Positions 19,398-29,776 of a stretch of DNA of 64,000 nt are shown here, piece after piece. The translations under genes and the position numbers were made by a program. How positions within the stretch are numbered: the stretch's first letter is position 1; every line of letters begins with the position of its first letter. The notes under the pieces were generated by a model. It saw only the letters and a list, made by a program, of their open reading frames with translations. It ran no database searches and was not told the DNA's origin. The DNA is from Pseudomonas azotoformans (GTDB taxonomy: Bacteria; Pseudomonadota; Gammaproteobacteria; Pseudomonadales; Pseudomonadaceae). The stretch lies in contig NZ_LT629702.1 of the NCBI RefSeq assembly GCF_900103345.1, positions 3,534,001-3,598,000 on the forward strand, in the 5' to 3' direction.

Positions 19398-20031
19398 CCC
19401 CTTTGGCCAAGTCGTCCAGCTTGATTTGTAAGCCACCGACCGCCGCTTCATCAGACAGCGCCGCCTTGGCTTTCTTGTACGCAGCATTGGCTTCGTCGGT
19501 ACGACCCAATTGGACCAACAGGTCGCCCTTGAGCTCTTCGCGAGTGGCTACAAATGCCTTGTCCGCATCGCCGTCGAGCAGTTTGAGTGCTTCGTCAGCC
19601 TTGTTCTGTGCCGCCAGTACCTGCGCCAGGCGCTGACGTGCGATTTCACCCAGGGTCGGGTTGGTCGGCTTGTCGGCGATGGCCTTCAGCTCAGCAGCGG
19701 CGTCGTCCAGCTTGCCGGTGTCGACCGCGACTTTCGCGACGAACAGGCTGCCGTACTGGGCGTAGGTGCTACCACCGAATTCGTTCTTCAGCTTGCCGGC
19801 CAGGTCTGCAACCTGTGCAGGGTCAGGCTTGCCGTCCGGCGTCAGGGTGGTTTCCAGCAATTGCTGATAGAGGATCGAGGCGCCTTGGGACTGGTTGGCC
19901 TGATACTTGGTCCAGGCTTGCCAGCCGAACACCACCACTAAAGCCAGCAGACCGCCAGTAACCAGGGGCTTGCCGTTGCGCTGCCACCAGTCCTTGAACT
20001 CGGCCAGTTGCTCATCATCAGTACTCGACAC
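19390..20031 (-). CDS. yfgM: YfgM-family membrane-anchored TPR-like protein
   Basis: The 213-residue protein has a cytoplasmic acidic N-terminus (STDDEQLAEFKDWWQRNG), one transmembrane helix (about 23-40, LVTGGLLALVVVFGWQAW) and a periplasmic helical-repeat domain (TPR-like, about 60-210). In E. coli, YfgM (AncA) contacts the SecYEG translocon and the chaperone PpiD. It lies between hisS and bamB and overlaps bamB by 8 nt. Confidence 0.9.
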   Translation of the reverse strand: MSSTDDEQLAEFKDWWQRNGKPLVTGGLLALVVVFGWQAWTKYQANQSQGASILYQQLLETTLTPDGKPDPAQVADLAGKLKNEFGGSTYAQYGSLFVAKVAVDTGKLDDAAAELKAIADKPTNPTLGEIARQRLAQVLAAQNKADEALKLLDGDADKAFVATREELKGDLLVQLGRTDEANAAYKKAKAALSDEAAVGGLQIKLDDLAKGDA

Positions 20032-20072
20032 CCCAATACTCCTTAATCGCTAAATTCGGCTGTTCGACAGCT

Positions 20073-21362
20073 TCAACCCTGCACGACGCAGGTGGCCAAG
20101 TGCGCAGCGAGCGCATCAAAGGCAATGTTCTGTTGCTCACCCTGGCCACGCAGGGGTTTGAAACCTATCACTTGCTGGGCCAGTTCGTCTTCGCCGAGGA
20201 TCAGTGCATACAATGCACCGCTCTTGTCGGCCTTCTTGAACTGGCTCTTGAAGCTGCCAGCGCCGGCGTTGACCTGCAGGCGCAGGTTCGGCAGTTGATC
20301 GCGCACTTTCTCGCTCAAGGCCAGGGCAGCCAATTCGGCGGCCTCGCCAAAGGCGCACAGGTACACGTCCACCTGACGGGAGATCTCTTCCGGGACCTGC
20401 TCCAGGGTTTCCAGCAGCAGGATCAGCCGCTCGATGCCCATGGCGAAGCCCACGCCGGTGGTCGGCTTGCCGCCCATCTGCTCGACCAGGCCGTCGTAAC
20501 GGCCACCGGCACACACGGTGCCCTGGGCGCCGAGTTTGTCGGTGACCCACTCGAATACGGTCTTGCTGTAGTAGTCGAGGCCGCGAACCAGCTTGGTGTT
20601 GATCACAAACGGAATACCGGCCGCTTCCAGGCGAGCCTTGAGGCCTTCGAAGTGGATACGGGATTCGTCGTCCAGGTAATCGGCCATTTTCGGCGCGTTG
20701 ACCAGCACGGCCTGGGTGTCGGCGTTCTTGGTATCGAGGACGCGCAACGGGTTGGTTTTCAGGCGGCGCTGGCTGTCTTCGTCCAACTTGTCCAGGTGGG
20801 CCGACAGGTACTCGACCAGGGCCACTTTATAACGACCACGGGATTCGCTGGTGCCCAGGCTGTTGAGTTCAAGCTTGACCGCGTCGCGGATGCCCAGCAG
20901 GCCCCACAGGCGCCAAGTCAGTACGATCAACTCGGCATCGATGTCCGGGCCGTCGATGTTGAACACTTCCAGGCCGATCTGGTGAAACTGGCGATAACGG
21001 CCTTTCTGTGGGCGTTCGTGACGGAACATCGGGCCGATGTACCACAGTTTCTGCGGCTGGCCAGCGCCGGTGAGGCCATGTTCGAGCACGGCGCGCACGC
21101 ACGCGGCAGTACCTTCCGGACGCAGGGTCAGGGAGTCGCCGTTGCGGTCTTCAAAGGTGTACATCTCTTTTTCGACGATGTCGGTCACTTCACCGATGGA
21201 GCGCTTGAACAGCTCGGTGAACTCGACGATCGGCATGCGGATCTGCTTGTAACCGTAGTTATCCAGCAGGCGCGCAACAGTGCCCTCGAAGTAGCGCCAC
21301 AGCGGCGTCTGCTCCGGAAGGATGTCGTTCATGCCACGAATGGCTTGCAGAGACTTGCTCAC
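20073..21362 (-). CDS. hisS: Histidyl-tRNA synthetase
   Basis: HisS charges tRNA-His. The 429-residue class II synthetase has motif 1 around [11 protein letters not shown], motif 2 [19 protein letters not shown] (about 110-128), the histidine signature [14 protein letters not shown] (about 258), motif 3 near [10 protein letters not shown] (about 320), and a C-terminal anticodon-binding domain. Length and start ([16 protein letters not shown]) are normal. It follows ispG by 21 nt in the same operon. Confidence 0.97.
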   Translation of the reverse strand: MSKSLQAIRGMNDILPEQTPLWRYFEGTVARLLDNYGYKQIRMPIVEFTELFKRSIGEVTDIVEKEMYTFEDRNGDSLTLRPEGTAACVRAVLEHGLTGAGQPQKLWYIGPMFRHERPQKGRYRQFHQIGLEVFNIDGPDIDAELIVLTWRLWGLLGIRDAVKLELNSLGTSESRGRYKVALVEYLSAHLDKLDEDSQRRLKTNPLRVLDTKNADTQAVLVNAPKMADYLDDESRIHFEGLKARLEAAGIPFVINTKLVRGLDYYSKTVFEWVTDKLGAQGTVCAGGRYDGLVEQMGGKPTTGVGFAMGIERLILLLETLEQVPEEISRQVDVYLCAFGEAAELAALALSEKVRDQLPNLRLQVNAGAGSFKSQFKKADKSGALYALILGEDELAQQVIGFKPLRGQGEQQNIAFDALAAHLATCVVQG

Positions 21363-21383
21363 ATCAAATCCTTAAATTCGTTC

Positions 21384-22493
21384 TTAGCCGCGCGCGATCA
21401 GCGCTGCGTCAGCCGCGACCTTTTCGGCCGCTTTCTCGCGGATCAGTCTTTCGAGATCATCCACCAGATTGTCATTCGTCAACTTCTGCGACGGTTTGCC
21501 GTCGATGTAGATCAGGTTCGGTGAGCCTCCGGTCAGGCCGATGTGCGCCTCTTTGGCTTCTCCCGGCCCGTTGACCACACAACCGATCACCGCAACATCC
21601 AGCGGCACCAGTAGGTCTTCGAGACGTCCTTCCAGTTCGTTCATGGTTTTCACCACGTCGAAGTTCTGCCGCGAGCAGCTCGGGCAGGCAATGAAGTTGA
21701 TGCCTCGGGAACGCAAACGCAGGGATTTGAGAATGTCGTAACCGACTTTCACTTCCTCTACGGGATCTGCCGCCAGGGAGATGCGGATGGTATCGCCAAT
21801 CCCTTCGGCGAGCAGCATACCGAGACCCACCGCAGATTTCACTGTGCCTGAGCGTAAACCGCCGGCTTCAGTGATACCCAGGTGCAGCGGCTGCACGATT
21901 TCCTTGGCCAGCAGGCGGTAGGCTTCTACCGCCATGAACACGTCGGAGGCCTTTACGCTGACCTTGTAGTCCTGGAAATTCAGGCGTTCAAGGTGTTCAA
22001 CGTGGCGCAGCGCCGATTCAACCAGCGCCGCCGGGGTCGGCTCGCCATATTTCTTTTGCAGGTCTTTTTCCAGGGAACCGGCGTTGACGCCGATGCGGAT
22101 CGGAATGCCCCGATCCCGAGCAGCATCCACCACCGCACGCACACGGGCTTCGCTGCCGATGTTGCCCGGGTTGATACGCAGGCAGTCCACACCCAATTCG
22201 GCCACGCGCAATGCGATCTTGTGGTCGAAGTGAATGTCGGCAACCAACGGCACCTTGACCAGTTGCTTGATGCGACCGAAGGCCTCGGCAGCGTCCATGT
22301 CCGGCACGGAAACGCGCACGATGTCCACGCCAGCGGCTTCCAGACGGTTGATCTGGGCAACGGTGGCGGCCACGTCATTGGTGTCGCTGTTGGTCATGCT
22401 CTGTACGGCGATGGGGGCGTCGCCACCCACCGGCACCGAGCCGACCCAGATTTTGCGCGATACGCGACGTTTGATTGGAGATTCGCCGTGCAT
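21384..22493 (-). CDS. ispG: 4-hydroxy-3-methylbut-2-enyl diphosphate synthase (IspG/GcpE)
   Basis: IspG reduces MEcPP to HMBPP in the MEP isoprenoid pathway, using a [4Fe-4S] cluster. The 369-residue protein has the TIM barrel (about 1-260) and the C-terminal cluster domain with [10 protein letters not shown] (two Cys, about 270) and [16 protein letters not shown] (third Cys, about 305). It lies 2 nt downstream of rodZ. Placement just downstream of the isc iron-sulfur operon is common in this group. Confidence 0.96.
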   Translation of the reverse strand: MHGESPIKRRVSRKIWVGSVPVGGDAPIAVQSMTNSDTNDVAATVAQINRLEAAGVDIVRVSVPDMDAAEAFGRIKQLVKVPLVADIHFDHKIALRVAELGVDCLRINPGNIGSEARVRAVVDAARDRGIPIRIGVNAGSLEKDLQKKYGEPTPAALVESALRHVEHLERLNFQDYKVSVKASDVFMAVEAYRLLAKEIVQPLHLGITEAGGLRSGTVKSAVGLGMLLAEGIGDTIRISLAADPVEEVKVGYDILKSLRLRSRGINFIACPSCSRQNFDVVKTMNELEGRLEDLLVPLDVAVIGCVVNGPGEAKEAHIGLTGGSPNLIYIDGKPSQKLTNDNLVDDLERLIREKAAEKVAADAALIARG

Positions 22494-22495
22494 GA

Positions 22496-23470
22496 CTATT
22501 GTCCCAACTTCAGGCGAGCGGTCTCGCCGGTGGTGAACGGCGCTACGTCCACAGGCTGGCCGTTGTAGGCCACTTGCGCGCCACGGGCAAAGCCCAGACG
22601 CAGCGTCAAAGGAGGCTTGCCGCCCTGGTCGAGCGTATCTCCCTTACGCTTCAGACCGCTAAACAGCACTTTGCCATTGCCGTCGGTGACTTGCGTCCAG
22701 CAGTCGGCGACGAAGGTAATCTGTACGCGGCCATCACCGGCGATCAACGCTGGGGTGGTAGGTGGCGAAATCGCTGTCTGGGCAGTTGGAGCCTGAGTCA
22801 CTGGAGCCGGCACGGGAGCGGCCGGGGTGTGAGCCGGTGCAGTCGGGGTCACGGAAGCCGGGGCGACGGCGGTCGCGGCAGGTGCGGGGTCCGGCGCGGG
22901 TTGCTCAGTGGCAACTGGCGCTTCAGGCGCGGTCTGGCCTTCGGCTACAGCCTGGTCTTCCGGCTCGTCCAGCGGATGAATCTGGGTGGTGCCGTCGGCG
23001 CTTTCGACTTCGACGTGCTCCATGGCGTTGCTGGTCAGGTCCTTGGCGCGCTGGGAGGTCTGGTCTTGCCACCAGACGAAGCCGCCACCAATGACAGCGA
23101 TCAGCAACAACAGGCTGACAATTCGCAAAATCGTATGGGAAACCCGCACCGGTTCTTCGATGCGACCCAGGCCATGCACATTGCTGCCTTGGGAGTCGGT
23201 GCCGGTGAACTGGTCGAATTCCTGGACTAAAACAGCCTGGTCGATCCCCAGCAGCTTGGCGTAGGCACGGATATAGCCGCGGGCGAAAGTATGCCCTGGC
23301 AGCTTATCGAACGCGCCGGCTTCCAGGTTGCCCAGGGATGTGCTGGTCAAATTGAGCTTGAGGGCCACTTCCGCCAGCGACCAACCATTGCTTTCGCGGG
23401 CCTGACGCAAGGTGTCGCCTGGGTTAACGCGATTAGCTGCTACAACTTCCGGGTGCGCCGCTTTCATCAT
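22496..23470 (-). CDS. rodZ: RodZ-like cytoskeletal protein (HTH, transmembrane, DUF4115)
   Basis: The 324-residue protein has a cytoplasmic XRE/HTH_25 domain (about 15-85, [20 protein letters not shown]), one transmembrane helix (about 112-130), a long Pro/Ala-rich periplasmic linker (about 160-245) and a C-terminal DUF4115 domain (about 248-324). RodZ links MreB filaments to the cell-wall elongation machinery. The ATG at 23470 overlaps the pilW stop (ATGA); a second ATG follows directly. The gene order pilW-rodZ-ispG-hisS is conserved in Pseudomonas. Confidence 0.92.
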   Translation of the reverse strand: MMKAAHPEVVAANRVNPGDTLRQARESNGWSLAEVALKLNLTSTSLGNLEAGAFDKLPGHTFARGYIRAYAKLLGIDQAVLVQEFDQFTGTDSQGSNVHGLGRIEEPVRVSHTILRIVSLLLLIAVIGGGFVWWQDQTSQRAKDLTSNAMEHVEVESADGTTQIHPLDEPEDQAVAEGQTAPEAPVATEQPAPDPAPAATAVAPASVTPTAPAHTPAAPVPAPVTQAPTAQTAISPPTTPALIAGDGRVQITFVADCWTQVTDGNGKVLFSGLKRKGDTLDQGGKPPLTLRLGFARGAQVAYNGQPVDVAPFTTGETARLKLGQ

Positions 23471-24225
23471 TGCTCCGACAGGTATTGCTGATATTCCGGC
23501 GTACCGGGATAGAGTCGTTCGAGTTGCTGGCCAAAACGTGCAGCCGTGTCGCGTTCTTCATGAACCGTCGCCAGCCGCACACCGAGCAATAGACTACGTG
23601 CATTTTGCCCGCTGAGCAGGCTAAAACGCTCGTAATAGTCACGTGCCGGCACATAATGCCTGTCTTCGTAGGACAACTCAGCCATTTCGAGCAATGCCCG
23701 AGGCTGGCGACCATTCAAATGCAGGGCTTTTTCCAGTTGCCGGCGGGCATCATCGCGCTGGCCGAGGCGGATCGAGGTGACCCCAAGGTTCTCGAACACC
23801 CGCGAACGCTCAGGATAGAGGGTATCGGCGCTGGCCTGCTGGAAATAAAGGGCGGCCTGCTCATAACGCTTCTGCGCAAACAGGAAACTGCCGTAGTTGT
23901 TCAGTAGCCGCGGGTCGGCAGGGCGTGCCGCCAGGGCCTTGTGGAAATACCAGTCAGCCAGTTCAGGCTCGGCCTGGGCCTGGAACACCAGAGCCAGTGC
24001 GGCATTGGCGTCGGCATCGTCGCTGTCCAGCTCAAGCGCCTTCTTCAACGGCACCTTGGCCTGCTCGCTCATGCCTTGTTGCAAGTAACCCAAGCCCAGT
24101 TGCACATAGGCAACTCGCGCCTCATCACGGCCTTTACCGGTTTGCATAGGGCTGTCATGGCCCGATGAAACACAACCAGCCGACAGGCCGGTAACAAGCA
24201 GAAGCAGCGCAAGGCGCAAGGGCAT
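23467..24225 (-). CDS. pilW: Type IV pilus biogenesis/stability lipoprotein PilW (PilF)
   Basis: The 252-residue lipoprotein has lipobox LSAGC (Cys about 18) and about five TPR repeats. In P. aeruginosa the equivalent, PilF, is the pilotin that takes the PilQ secretin to the outer membrane. TPR signatures such as YLQQGMSEQAKVPLKKALEL and NYGSFLFAQKRYEQAALYFQ are visible. It lies 13 nt downstream of rlmN and overlaps rodZ by 4 nt. Confidence 0.92.
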   Translation of the reverse strand: MPLRLALLLLVTGLSAGCVSSGHDSPMQTGKGRDEARVAYVQLGLGYLQQGMSEQAKVPLKKALELDSDDADANAALALVFQAQAEPELADWYFHKALAARPADPRLLNNYGSFLFAQKRYEQAALYFQQASADTLYPERSRVFENLGVTSIRLGQRDDARRQLEKALHLNGRQPRALLEMAELSYEDRHYVPARDYYERFSLLSGQNARSLLLGVRLATVHEERDTAARFGQQLERLYPGTPEYQQYLSEQ

Positions 24226-24237
24226 AGAGATCCTCTC

Positions 24238-25386
24238 TCAGATTCGATTCACAGCGATCAGCGGTAAATCGTCGGCGGCGTTCACTTCACGTCCGGCGAT
24301 ATAACGCTCGCTGCGGCGGGTGCGGTCCATCACCTGCCCGACCAATTGGCCACAGGCGGCGTCGATGTCTTCACCACGGGTGGTGCGGACGGTGACGTTG
24401 TAGCCAGCCTGGTGCAGTTGATCCTGGAAACGGCGGATGGCGTTGTTGCTCGGCCGCTCGTAGCCAGAATGTGGAAACGGGTTAAACGGAATCAGGTTGA
24501 TCTTGCACGGGGTGTTCTTGAGCAACTCGATCATCTCGACCGCGTGCTCGACCTTGTCATTGATGTCCTTGAGCAAGGTGTACTCGATGGTCAGCACGCG
24601 CTTTTCGCCCAGGGACGACATGTAGCGCTGGCAAGATTCGAGCAGCATCTTAAGCGGATACTTCTTGTTGATCGGCACCAATTGGTTACGCAATGCGTCA
24701 TTGGGTGCGTGCAGCGACAACGCCAGGGAGACGTCGATGTGCTTGGACAGCTCATCGATCATCGGCACCACGCCGGAGGTCGACAGGGTTACACGGCGCT
24801 TGGAGATGCCGTAGCCCAGGTCGTCCATCATCAGGTGCATGGCCGAAACCACGTTGTCGAAGTTCAGCAGCGGCTCACCCATGCCCATCATCACCACGTT
24901 GGTGATGGCACGGTCGACGGTCGCCGGGACGCTGCCAAAGGATTTGTTGGCAATCCACACCTGGCCGATCACTTCGGCGGCGGTGAGGTTGCTGTTGAAG
25001 CCTTGCTTGCCGGTGGAGCAGAAACTGCAGTCCAGGGCACAGCCTGCCTGGGACGAAACGCACAAGGTGCCGCGTTTGCCCTGGGGAATGTACACAGTCT
25101 CGACACAGCTGCCGGACGCCACGCGCACCACCCACTTGCGGGTGCCGTCGCTGGAGATGTCCTCGCTGACCACTTCGGGACCACGCACTTCAGCAATGGC
25201 CTTGAGCTTGTCGCGCAGGGCCTTGCTGACGTTCGTCATGGCGTCGAAATCATCGACGCCAAAGTGGTGAATCCATTTCATTACCTGACCGGCACGGAAA
25301 CGCTTCTCCCCGATTGAGTCGAAGAATTTCTCCATTTCCGGCTGGGTCAGCCCCAGCAGGTTGGTTTTTACAGTCGATGTCGTCAT
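24238..25386 (-). CDS. rlmN: Dual-specificity 23S rRNA/tRNA adenine-C2 methyltransferase
   Basis: RlmN methylates A2503 of 23S rRNA and A37 of some tRNAs by radical SAM chemistry. The 382-residue protein has the radical SAM triad in [11 protein letters not shown] (CxxxCxxC, about 120) and the C-terminal Cys in DAACGQLVG (about 350) that carries the methyl intermediate. The [12 protein letters not shown] motif binds SAM. Start [22 protein letters not shown] is typical. It sits between ndk and pilW. Confidence 0.96.
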   Translation of the reverse strand: MTTSTVKTNLLGLTQPEMEKFFDSIGEKRFRAGQVMKWIHHFGVDDFDAMTNVSKALRDKLKAIAEVRGPEVVSEDISSDGTRKWVVRVASGSCVETVYIPQGKRGTLCVSSQAGCALDCSFCSTGKQGFNSNLTAAEVIGQVWIANKSFGSVPATVDRAITNVVMMGMGEPLLNFDNVVSAMHLMMDDLGYGISKRRVTLSTSGVVPMIDELSKHIDVSLALSLHAPNDALRNQLVPINKKYPLKMLLESCQRYMSSLGEKRVLTIEYTLLKDINDKVEHAVEMIELLKNTPCKINLIPFNPFPHSGYERPSNNAIRRFQDQLHQAGYNVTVRTTRGEDIDAACGQLVGQVMDRTRRSERYIAGREVNAADDLPLIAVNRI

Positions 25387-25415
25387 GGATTCACCCTCAC
25401 TCTTTAAGCCGATGC

Positions 25416-25841
25416 TTAGCGAGCGGTTACTTCAGTAGCGGCGAAGAAGTACGAGATTTCACGAGCAGCAGCGGCTTCGGAGTCCGAACCGTGTACAGCG
25501 TTGGCGTCGATGGACTCGGCGAAGTCAGCACGGATGGTGCCGGCAGCGGCTTCTTTAGGGTTGGTAGCGCCCATCAGCTCACGGTTCAGAGCGATAGCGT
25601 TTTCGCCTTCCAGAACCTGGACAACAACAGGACCGGAGATCATGAAGGCAACCAGGTCGCCGAAGAAGCCACGAGCGCTGTGCTCAGCGTAGAAGCCTTC
25701 AGCTTCAGCCTTGGACAGTTGCTTGAGTTTCGAAGCTACAACCTTCAGGCCGGCTTTTTCGAAACGAGTGGTGATCTCGCCGATGACGTTTTTTGCAACA
25801 GCGTCAGGCTTGATGATGGAGAAAGTACGTTGAACAGCCAT
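25416..25841 (-). CDS. ndk: Nucleoside diphosphate kinase
   Basis: Ndk transfers the gamma phosphate between nucleoside di- and triphosphates. The 141-residue protein has the normal length and contains the catalytic histidine in NAVHGSDS (about residue 117), plus the start [18 protein letters not shown] -10 box lies 46 nt upstream within the terminator of the isc operon, so ndk probably has its own promoter. rlmN follows after 29 nt. Confidence 0.97.
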   Translation of the reverse strand: MAVQRTFSIIKPDAVAKNVIGEITTRFEKAGLKVVASKLKQLSKAEAEGFYAEHSARGFFGDLVAFMISGPVVVQVLEGENAIALNRELMGATNPKEAAAGTIRADFAESIDANAVHGSDSEAAAAREISYFFAATEVTAR

Positions 25842-25877
25842 GGTGTAACTCCAGAAACGGTAATTTACGAAAAATTA

Positions 25878-25900
25878 AACCCGCGAATTATACGCGGGTT
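25878..25900 (-). terminator. isc operon terminator with an embedded -10 box for ndk
   Basis: On the minus strand AACCCGCG-TATAATT-CGCGGGTT is followed by TAATTTTT, about 33 nt after the iscX stop. The loop and stem contain TATAAT (25892-25887), placed 46 nt before the ndk ATG. The -35 region is weak. The element may end the isc transcript and start ndk. Confidence 0.65.
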
Positions 25901-25932
25901 ATTGGGTATTGCCTAACTGCGTAAGGGAGGCG

Positions 25933-26133
25933 TCAGTCCTGTTCTTCTTTCCAGGCAGTCTGGATAGCCTCCAGGACCTTCTCACCACCGCGATCACGCT
26001 CATCTTCGAACCCTGGCAACGCCATGACCATGTCACGCAAAGCTACAAAGTTCAGGGAGTAAGGATCCAGATCCGGGTTGGCATCGGCCAACAGGATAGC
26101 GATCTCTTGTACATCAACCCATTTAAGACTCAT
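25933..26133 (-). CDS. iscX: Fe-S cluster assembly protein IscX
   Basis: The 66-residue acidic protein (MSLKWVDVQEIAILLADANP, ending in WKEEQD) matches IscX (YfhJ) in length and sequence. IscX binds IscS and iron and modulates cluster assembly. The ATG at 26133 was chosen over a longer frame that would overlap fdx. It is the last gene of the isc operon, 14 nt after fdx. Confidence 0.93.
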   Translation of the reverse strand: MSLKWVDVQEIAILLADANPDLDPYSLNFVALRDMVMALPGFEDERDRGGEKVLEAIQTAWKEEQD

Positions 26134-26147
26134 GACACTTCCTTGAA

Positions 26148-26489
26148 TCAATGCGGCGCTTCGGCTGCATGGTTGAGGGAATACTTCGGAATTTCGACGG
26201 TGATGTCTTCCGTTCCGACCTTTGCCTGACAGCTTAGGCGCGATTGCGCTTCCAGGCCCCATGCGCGATCGAGAAAGTCCTCTTCCAACTCGTCAGCCTC
26301 TTCCAGGGAGTTGAAACCCTCGCGGATGATGCAGTGACAGGTGGTGCAGGCGCAGACACCGCCGCAGGCACTTTCGATCTCGATATGGTTGTCATGGGCA
26401 ACTTCGAGGATGGACTTGCCGGTCTCAGCCTCCACGACCATACCGTCCGGGCAATGCTCGGCGTGTGGCAGAAAAATGACCTGCGGCAT
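26148..26489 (-). CDS. fdx: ISC-type [2Fe-2S] ferredoxin
   Basis: The 113-residue adrenodoxin-type ferredoxin has the four cluster cysteines in ESACGGVCACTTCHC (about 41-55) and a distal Cys in RLSCQAKVG (about 87). It supplies electrons for cluster assembly on IscU. The position between hscA and iscX is canonical. Confidence 0.95.
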   Translation of the reverse strand: MPQVIFLPHAEHCPDGMVVEAETGKSILEVAHDNHIEIESACGGVCACTTCHCIIREGFNSLEEADELEEDFLDRAWGLEAQSRLSCQAKVGTEDITVEIPKYSLNHAAEAPH

Positions 26490-26492
26490 TAA

Positions 26493-28355
26493 TTATTCCT
26501 CGATTTCATTCAGGTTGCGCCCGGCCAGTGCGGCTTTCACCGTCTGATCCATGCGGCGGGCGGCAAAGGCATCCGTCACTTGCGACAGACGCTTGGTCTG
26601 TTGCTCGATGGCATAGCCGTCGTTGCCTTTCATCAGTTCGACCAGTTCCTGCATCTGCAGGTCGATGACCATGCGCTCTTCGGCGTCCAAAAGGCGCTCG
26701 CCATCCACTTCAAGGGCGCCTTGCACCGCCTCAAGCAGACGCTGAGCGTCCACTTGCTGCTCACGCAGTACACGGGCGACCTTGTCATCACCGGCGTATT
26801 GGAAGGAGTCCTTGAGCATCTTGGCGATTTCACCGTCGGTGAGGCCGTAGGAAGGCTTGACCTGGATGCTGGCTTCAACGCCCGACCCCAGCTCGCGCGC
26901 CGCCACATTCAGCAGGCCGTCAGCGTCGACCTGGAAGGTCACGCGAATCTTTGCTGCGCCCGCGACCATGGCCGGGATACCGCGCAATTCAAAGCGCGCC
27001 AGGGAGCGACAGTCGCTGATCAGCTCGCGCTCGCCTTGCAACACATGGATCATCATGGCCGTCTGGCCATCTTTGTAGGTGGTGAAGTCCTGGGCACGCG
27101 CGACGGGGATGGTGGTGTTACGCGGAATCACCTTCTCCATCAGGCCGCCCATGGTTTCCAGCCCCAGGGACAGCGGGATAACGTCGAGCAGCAGCAATTC
27201 GCCACCATCGCGCTTGTTACCGGCCAAGGTATCGGCCTGGATCGCGGCGCCAATGGCGACCACTTGGTCCGGGTCAATTTCTGTCAGTGGCTGACGACCA
27301 AAAGCTTCGGCTACGGCTTCACGCACGCGTGGTACGCGGGTGGAACCACCGACCATGACCACAGCGCCCACTTCTTCCAGTTCGATACCGGAATCACGCA
27401 CCGCACGGCGACAGGCTTTCAGGCTGCGGGCGACCATAGGCTCGATCAGCGCATCGAAGGCTTCACGGGTCAGTCGGGCCGACCAGTTGCCGTAGGAAAC
27501 CTCAACGGTTGCAGCGTCCGTCAGCGCTTCTTTGGCAGCGCAGGCAGTTTGCAGCAGATTGCGCTGCGCACCCGGATCCAAATCGGCGGACAAGCCAGCG
27601 CTGCTGATGATCCAGCCCGCAATGGCGTGGTCGAAGTCATCGCCGCCCAGGGCGCTGTCGCCGCCGGTGGCGAGCACTTCGAAGACGCCGCCGGTCAGGC
27701 GCAAAATCGAAATATCAAAGGTACCGCCGCCCAGGTCGTAAATAGCGACAAGGCCTTCGGCGTGCTGGTCCAGGCCATAAGCCACGGCCGCTGCGGTCGG
27801 CTCGTTGAGCAGGCGCAGTACGTTCAGGCCGGCGAGTTTCGCCGCATCCTTGGTAGCCTGGCGCTGAGCGTCATCGAAATAAGCCGGAACCGTGATTACG
27901 GCACCGACCAGTTCGCCGCCCAGGGTTTTCTCCGCGCGCTGGCGCAGCACCTTGAGGATATCGGCCGACACTTCCACCGGGCTTTTCGGGCCTTGGACAG
28001 TGTCGATGAACGGCATATGGGATTCGCCGCCAACAAAGCGGTACGGCAGCTGGTCGCCCAATTGCTTGACGTCGGACAGACCACGACCCATCAAGCGCTT
28101 GACCGACAGCACGGTGTTCAAAGGATCGGTAGAGGCTGCCAGCTTGGCCGACTCACCGACCTCGGTGCGATCAGCGTGATAGCGCACGGCAGACGGCAGG
28201 ATCACCTGGCCATCAGCGTCGGGCAGCGGCTCGGACAGGCCACTGCGCAAGGCAGCAACCAGGGAATTGGTGGTGCCCAGGTCAATCCCGACCGCCAGGC
28301 GACGCTGGTGCGGTTGAGGGCTTTGGCCGGGTTCGGCGATTTGCAGTAGGGCCAT
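26493..28355 (-). CDS. hscA: Fe-S assembly Hsp70 chaperone HscA
   Basis: HscA is the specialised Hsp70 that, with HscB, helps transfer clusters from IscU. The 620-residue protein has the nucleotide-binding domain ([13 protein letters not shown], about 22-34; [11 protein letters not shown], about 205; [12 protein letters not shown], about 340) and a substrate-binding domain (about 390-620). The length is typical of HscA, shorter than DnaK. It lies 3 nt upstream of fdx. Confidence 0.96.
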   Translation of the reverse strand: MALLQIAEPGQSPQPHQRRLAVGIDLGTTNSLVAALRSGLSEPLPDADGQVILPSAVRYHADRTEVGESAKLAASTDPLNTVLSVKRLMGRGLSDVKQLGDQLPYRFVGGESHMPFIDTVQGPKSPVEVSADILKVLRQRAEKTLGGELVGAVITVPAYFDDAQRQATKDAAKLAGLNVLRLLNEPTAAAVAYGLDQHAEGLVAIYDLGGGTFDISILRLTGGVFEVLATGGDSALGGDDFDHAIAGWIISSAGLSADLDPGAQRNLLQTACAAKEALTDAATVEVSYGNWSARLTREAFDALIEPMVARSLKACRRAVRDSGIELEEVGAVVMVGGSTRVPRVREAVAEAFGRQPLTEIDPDQVVAIGAAIQADTLAGNKRDGGELLLLDVIPLSLGLETMGGLMEKVIPRNTTIPVARAQDFTTYKDGQTAMMIHVLQGERELISDCRSLARFELRGIPAMVAGAAKIRVTFQVDADGLLNVAARELGSGVEASIQVKPSYGLTDGEIAKMLKDSFQYAGDDKVARVLREQQVDAQRLLEAVQGALEVDGERLLDAEERMVIDLQMQELVELMKGNDGYAIEQQTKRLSQVTDAFAARRMDQTVKAALAGRNLNEIEE

Positions 28356-28408
28356 GGTAATCAGGTCTTATCTGTCTATCAGGCGTGCATCACGGGCAGC
28401 ACACTGGG

Positions 28409-28930
28409 TTAATCGTCGAGGCGCTCTTCTAGCTCGCGCACTTCGTAGGTGAGCTTGTCGAGGAACTGCATGCGCCGCATCAGGCGTTCGGCCTGTTCGC
28501 GTTGCGCTGCATCATTCCAACAGGCTGCGAAGCTTTCGTTGAGCTCATCCTGGGCAGTTTTCAGACGACGCTTGAAGATTGCGACGCCAGCCAGATCGGC
28601 TTCGTCCTGCAAGTCTTCGAGTTCTTCGCGCCACTGCATCTGCTGCATCAGGAAGTCCGGATCGTGCACCGTGACTTCCAGCGGCAACTCACCACCGTTC
28701 ATCGCGAGCAGATAGCGCGCGCGCTTCGGGGGGCTTTTGAGCGTCTGATAGGCCTCGTTGAGGCTGGCCGACTTCTCCAGCGCCACGCGCTGCTCACGCT
28801 CGGAAGCGTCAGCGAAGCGGTCTGGATGCACGCCTCGCGCCAATTCTCGGTAGCGCGTGGCAAGCTGCTCAAGGTCCAGCCGAAAGCTCGGCTGCAGCTC
28901 GAATAAAGCGAAATGACAAGGAGTACCCAC
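28409..28930 (-). CDS. hscB: Fe-S assembly J-domain co-chaperone HscB
   Basis: HscB recruits IscU to HscA. From the GTG at 28930 ([12 protein letters not shown]) the 173-residue protein has the usual length, and GAGG lies upstream of that codon; the longer ATG frame would overlap iscA. The J domain (about 3-75) has the diagnostic HPD in GVHPDRFA, and the C-terminal three-helix domain (about 90-170) binds IscU. Confidence 0.94.
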   Translation of the reverse strand: MGTPCHFALFELQPSFRLDLEQLATRYRELARGVHPDRFADASEREQRVALEKSASLNEAYQTLKSPPKRARYLLAMNGGELPLEVTVHDPDFLMQQMQWREELEDLQDEADLAGVAIFKRRLKTAQDELNESFAACWNDAAQREQAERLMRRMQFLDKLTYEVRELEERLDD

Positions 28931-28938
28931 GAGTAGCC

Positions 28939-29262
28939 TCAGATGTTGAAGCTTTCGCCGCAGCCACATTCACCGCGTACGTTGGGGTTGTTGAACTTGA
29001 AGCCTTCGTTCAACCCTTCCTTGACGAAATCGAGCTCGGTGCCGTCCAGGTAGGTCAGGCTCTTGGGGTCGATGATCACTTTCTCGCCGTGACTTTCGAA
29101 CACCTGGTCTTCCGCAACCACCTCGTCGACAAACTCCAGCACGTAGGCAAGGCCGGAACAGCCCGTGGTGCGAACACCCAGACGAATCCCCTCACCTTTA
29201 CCGCGCCCATTCAGGGAGCGGCGAATGTGCTGCGCAGCCGCTTCTGTCATGCTGATAGCCAT
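28939..29262 (-). CDS. iscA: A-type Fe-S carrier IscA
   Basis: The 107-residue protein from ATG 29262 ([15 protein letters not shown]) has the three conserved cysteines of A-type carriers: GCSGLAYV (Cys about 35) and [10 protein letters not shown] (Cys about 99 and 101). AAGGAG precedes this start; an upstream ATG would add 8 residues. It receives and passes on clusters in the ISC pathway. Confidence 0.95.
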   Translation of the reverse strand: MAISMTEAAAQHIRRSLNGRGKGEGIRLGVRTTGCSGLAYVLEFVDEVVAEDQVFESHGEKVIIDPKSLTYLDGTELDFVKEGLNEGFKFNNPNVRGECGCGESFNI

Positions 29263-29290
29263 CGTTGACTCCTTACTCGTCGCCAAATGC

Positions 29291-29677
29291 TTAGATCAAG
29301 CCTTTCTTCTGCTTGTAGTCGCGAACGGCCGCCTTGATGGCGTCTTCTGCGAGTACAGAGCAGTGGATTTTCACGGGCGGCAGGGCCAGTTCTTCGGCCA
29401 GCTGGGTGTTGCTGATAGTGACAGCCTCATCCAGGGTCTTGCCTTTCATCCATTCGGTCGCCAGGGAGCTGGAGGCGATGGCCGAACCGCAGCCGTAGGT
29501 CTTGAACTTGGCGTCTTCGATAACGCCAGCGTCGTTGACCTTGATCTGCAGGCGCATCACATCGCCGCACGCCGGAGCGCCGACCATGCCGGTGCCGACA
29601 TCAGGGTCTTCCGCGTCCATCTTGCCGACGTTGCGCGGGTTTTCGTAGTGGTCGATGACCTTTTCGCTGTAAGCCAT
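29291..29677 (-). CDS. iscU: Fe-S cluster scaffold IscU
   Basis: The 128-residue scaffold has the three cluster cysteines in GAPACGDVM (about 37), [11 protein letters not shown] (about 63) and [10 protein letters not shown] (about 106), plus the HscA-recognised LPPVKIHC motif just before the last Cys. Length and start ([16 protein letters not shown]) are canonical. It is separated from iscS by 99 nt holding a strong hairpin. Confidence 0.97.
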   Translation of the reverse strand: MAYSEKVIDHYENPRNVGKMDAEDPDVGTGMVGAPACGDVMRLQIKVNDAGVIEDAKFKTYGCGSAIASSSLATEWMKGKTLDEAVTISNTQLAEELALPPVKIHCSVLAEDAIKAAVRDYKQKKGLI

Positions 29678-29715
29678 GGTACTGAATCCTCACTCATCAG
29701 GGCCGCTCTGGAACC

Positions 29716-29753
29716 CTGTAGAAACGCCTGCGTTTTCCGCCACGTTCCTACAG
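29716..29753 (-). promoter_or_regulatory. Intercistronic hairpin between iscS and iscU
   Basis: CTGTAGAAACG and CGTTCCTACAG form an 11-bp stem (one G-U pair) with a 16-nt loop in the 99-nt iscS-iscU gap. There is no T-run. Other gaps in the operon are 3-50 nt, so this larger structured gap may be a processing or differential-stability element. Confidence 0.6.
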
Positions 29754-29776
29754 AGCTGGGGTGGCGGCTTCTATAG

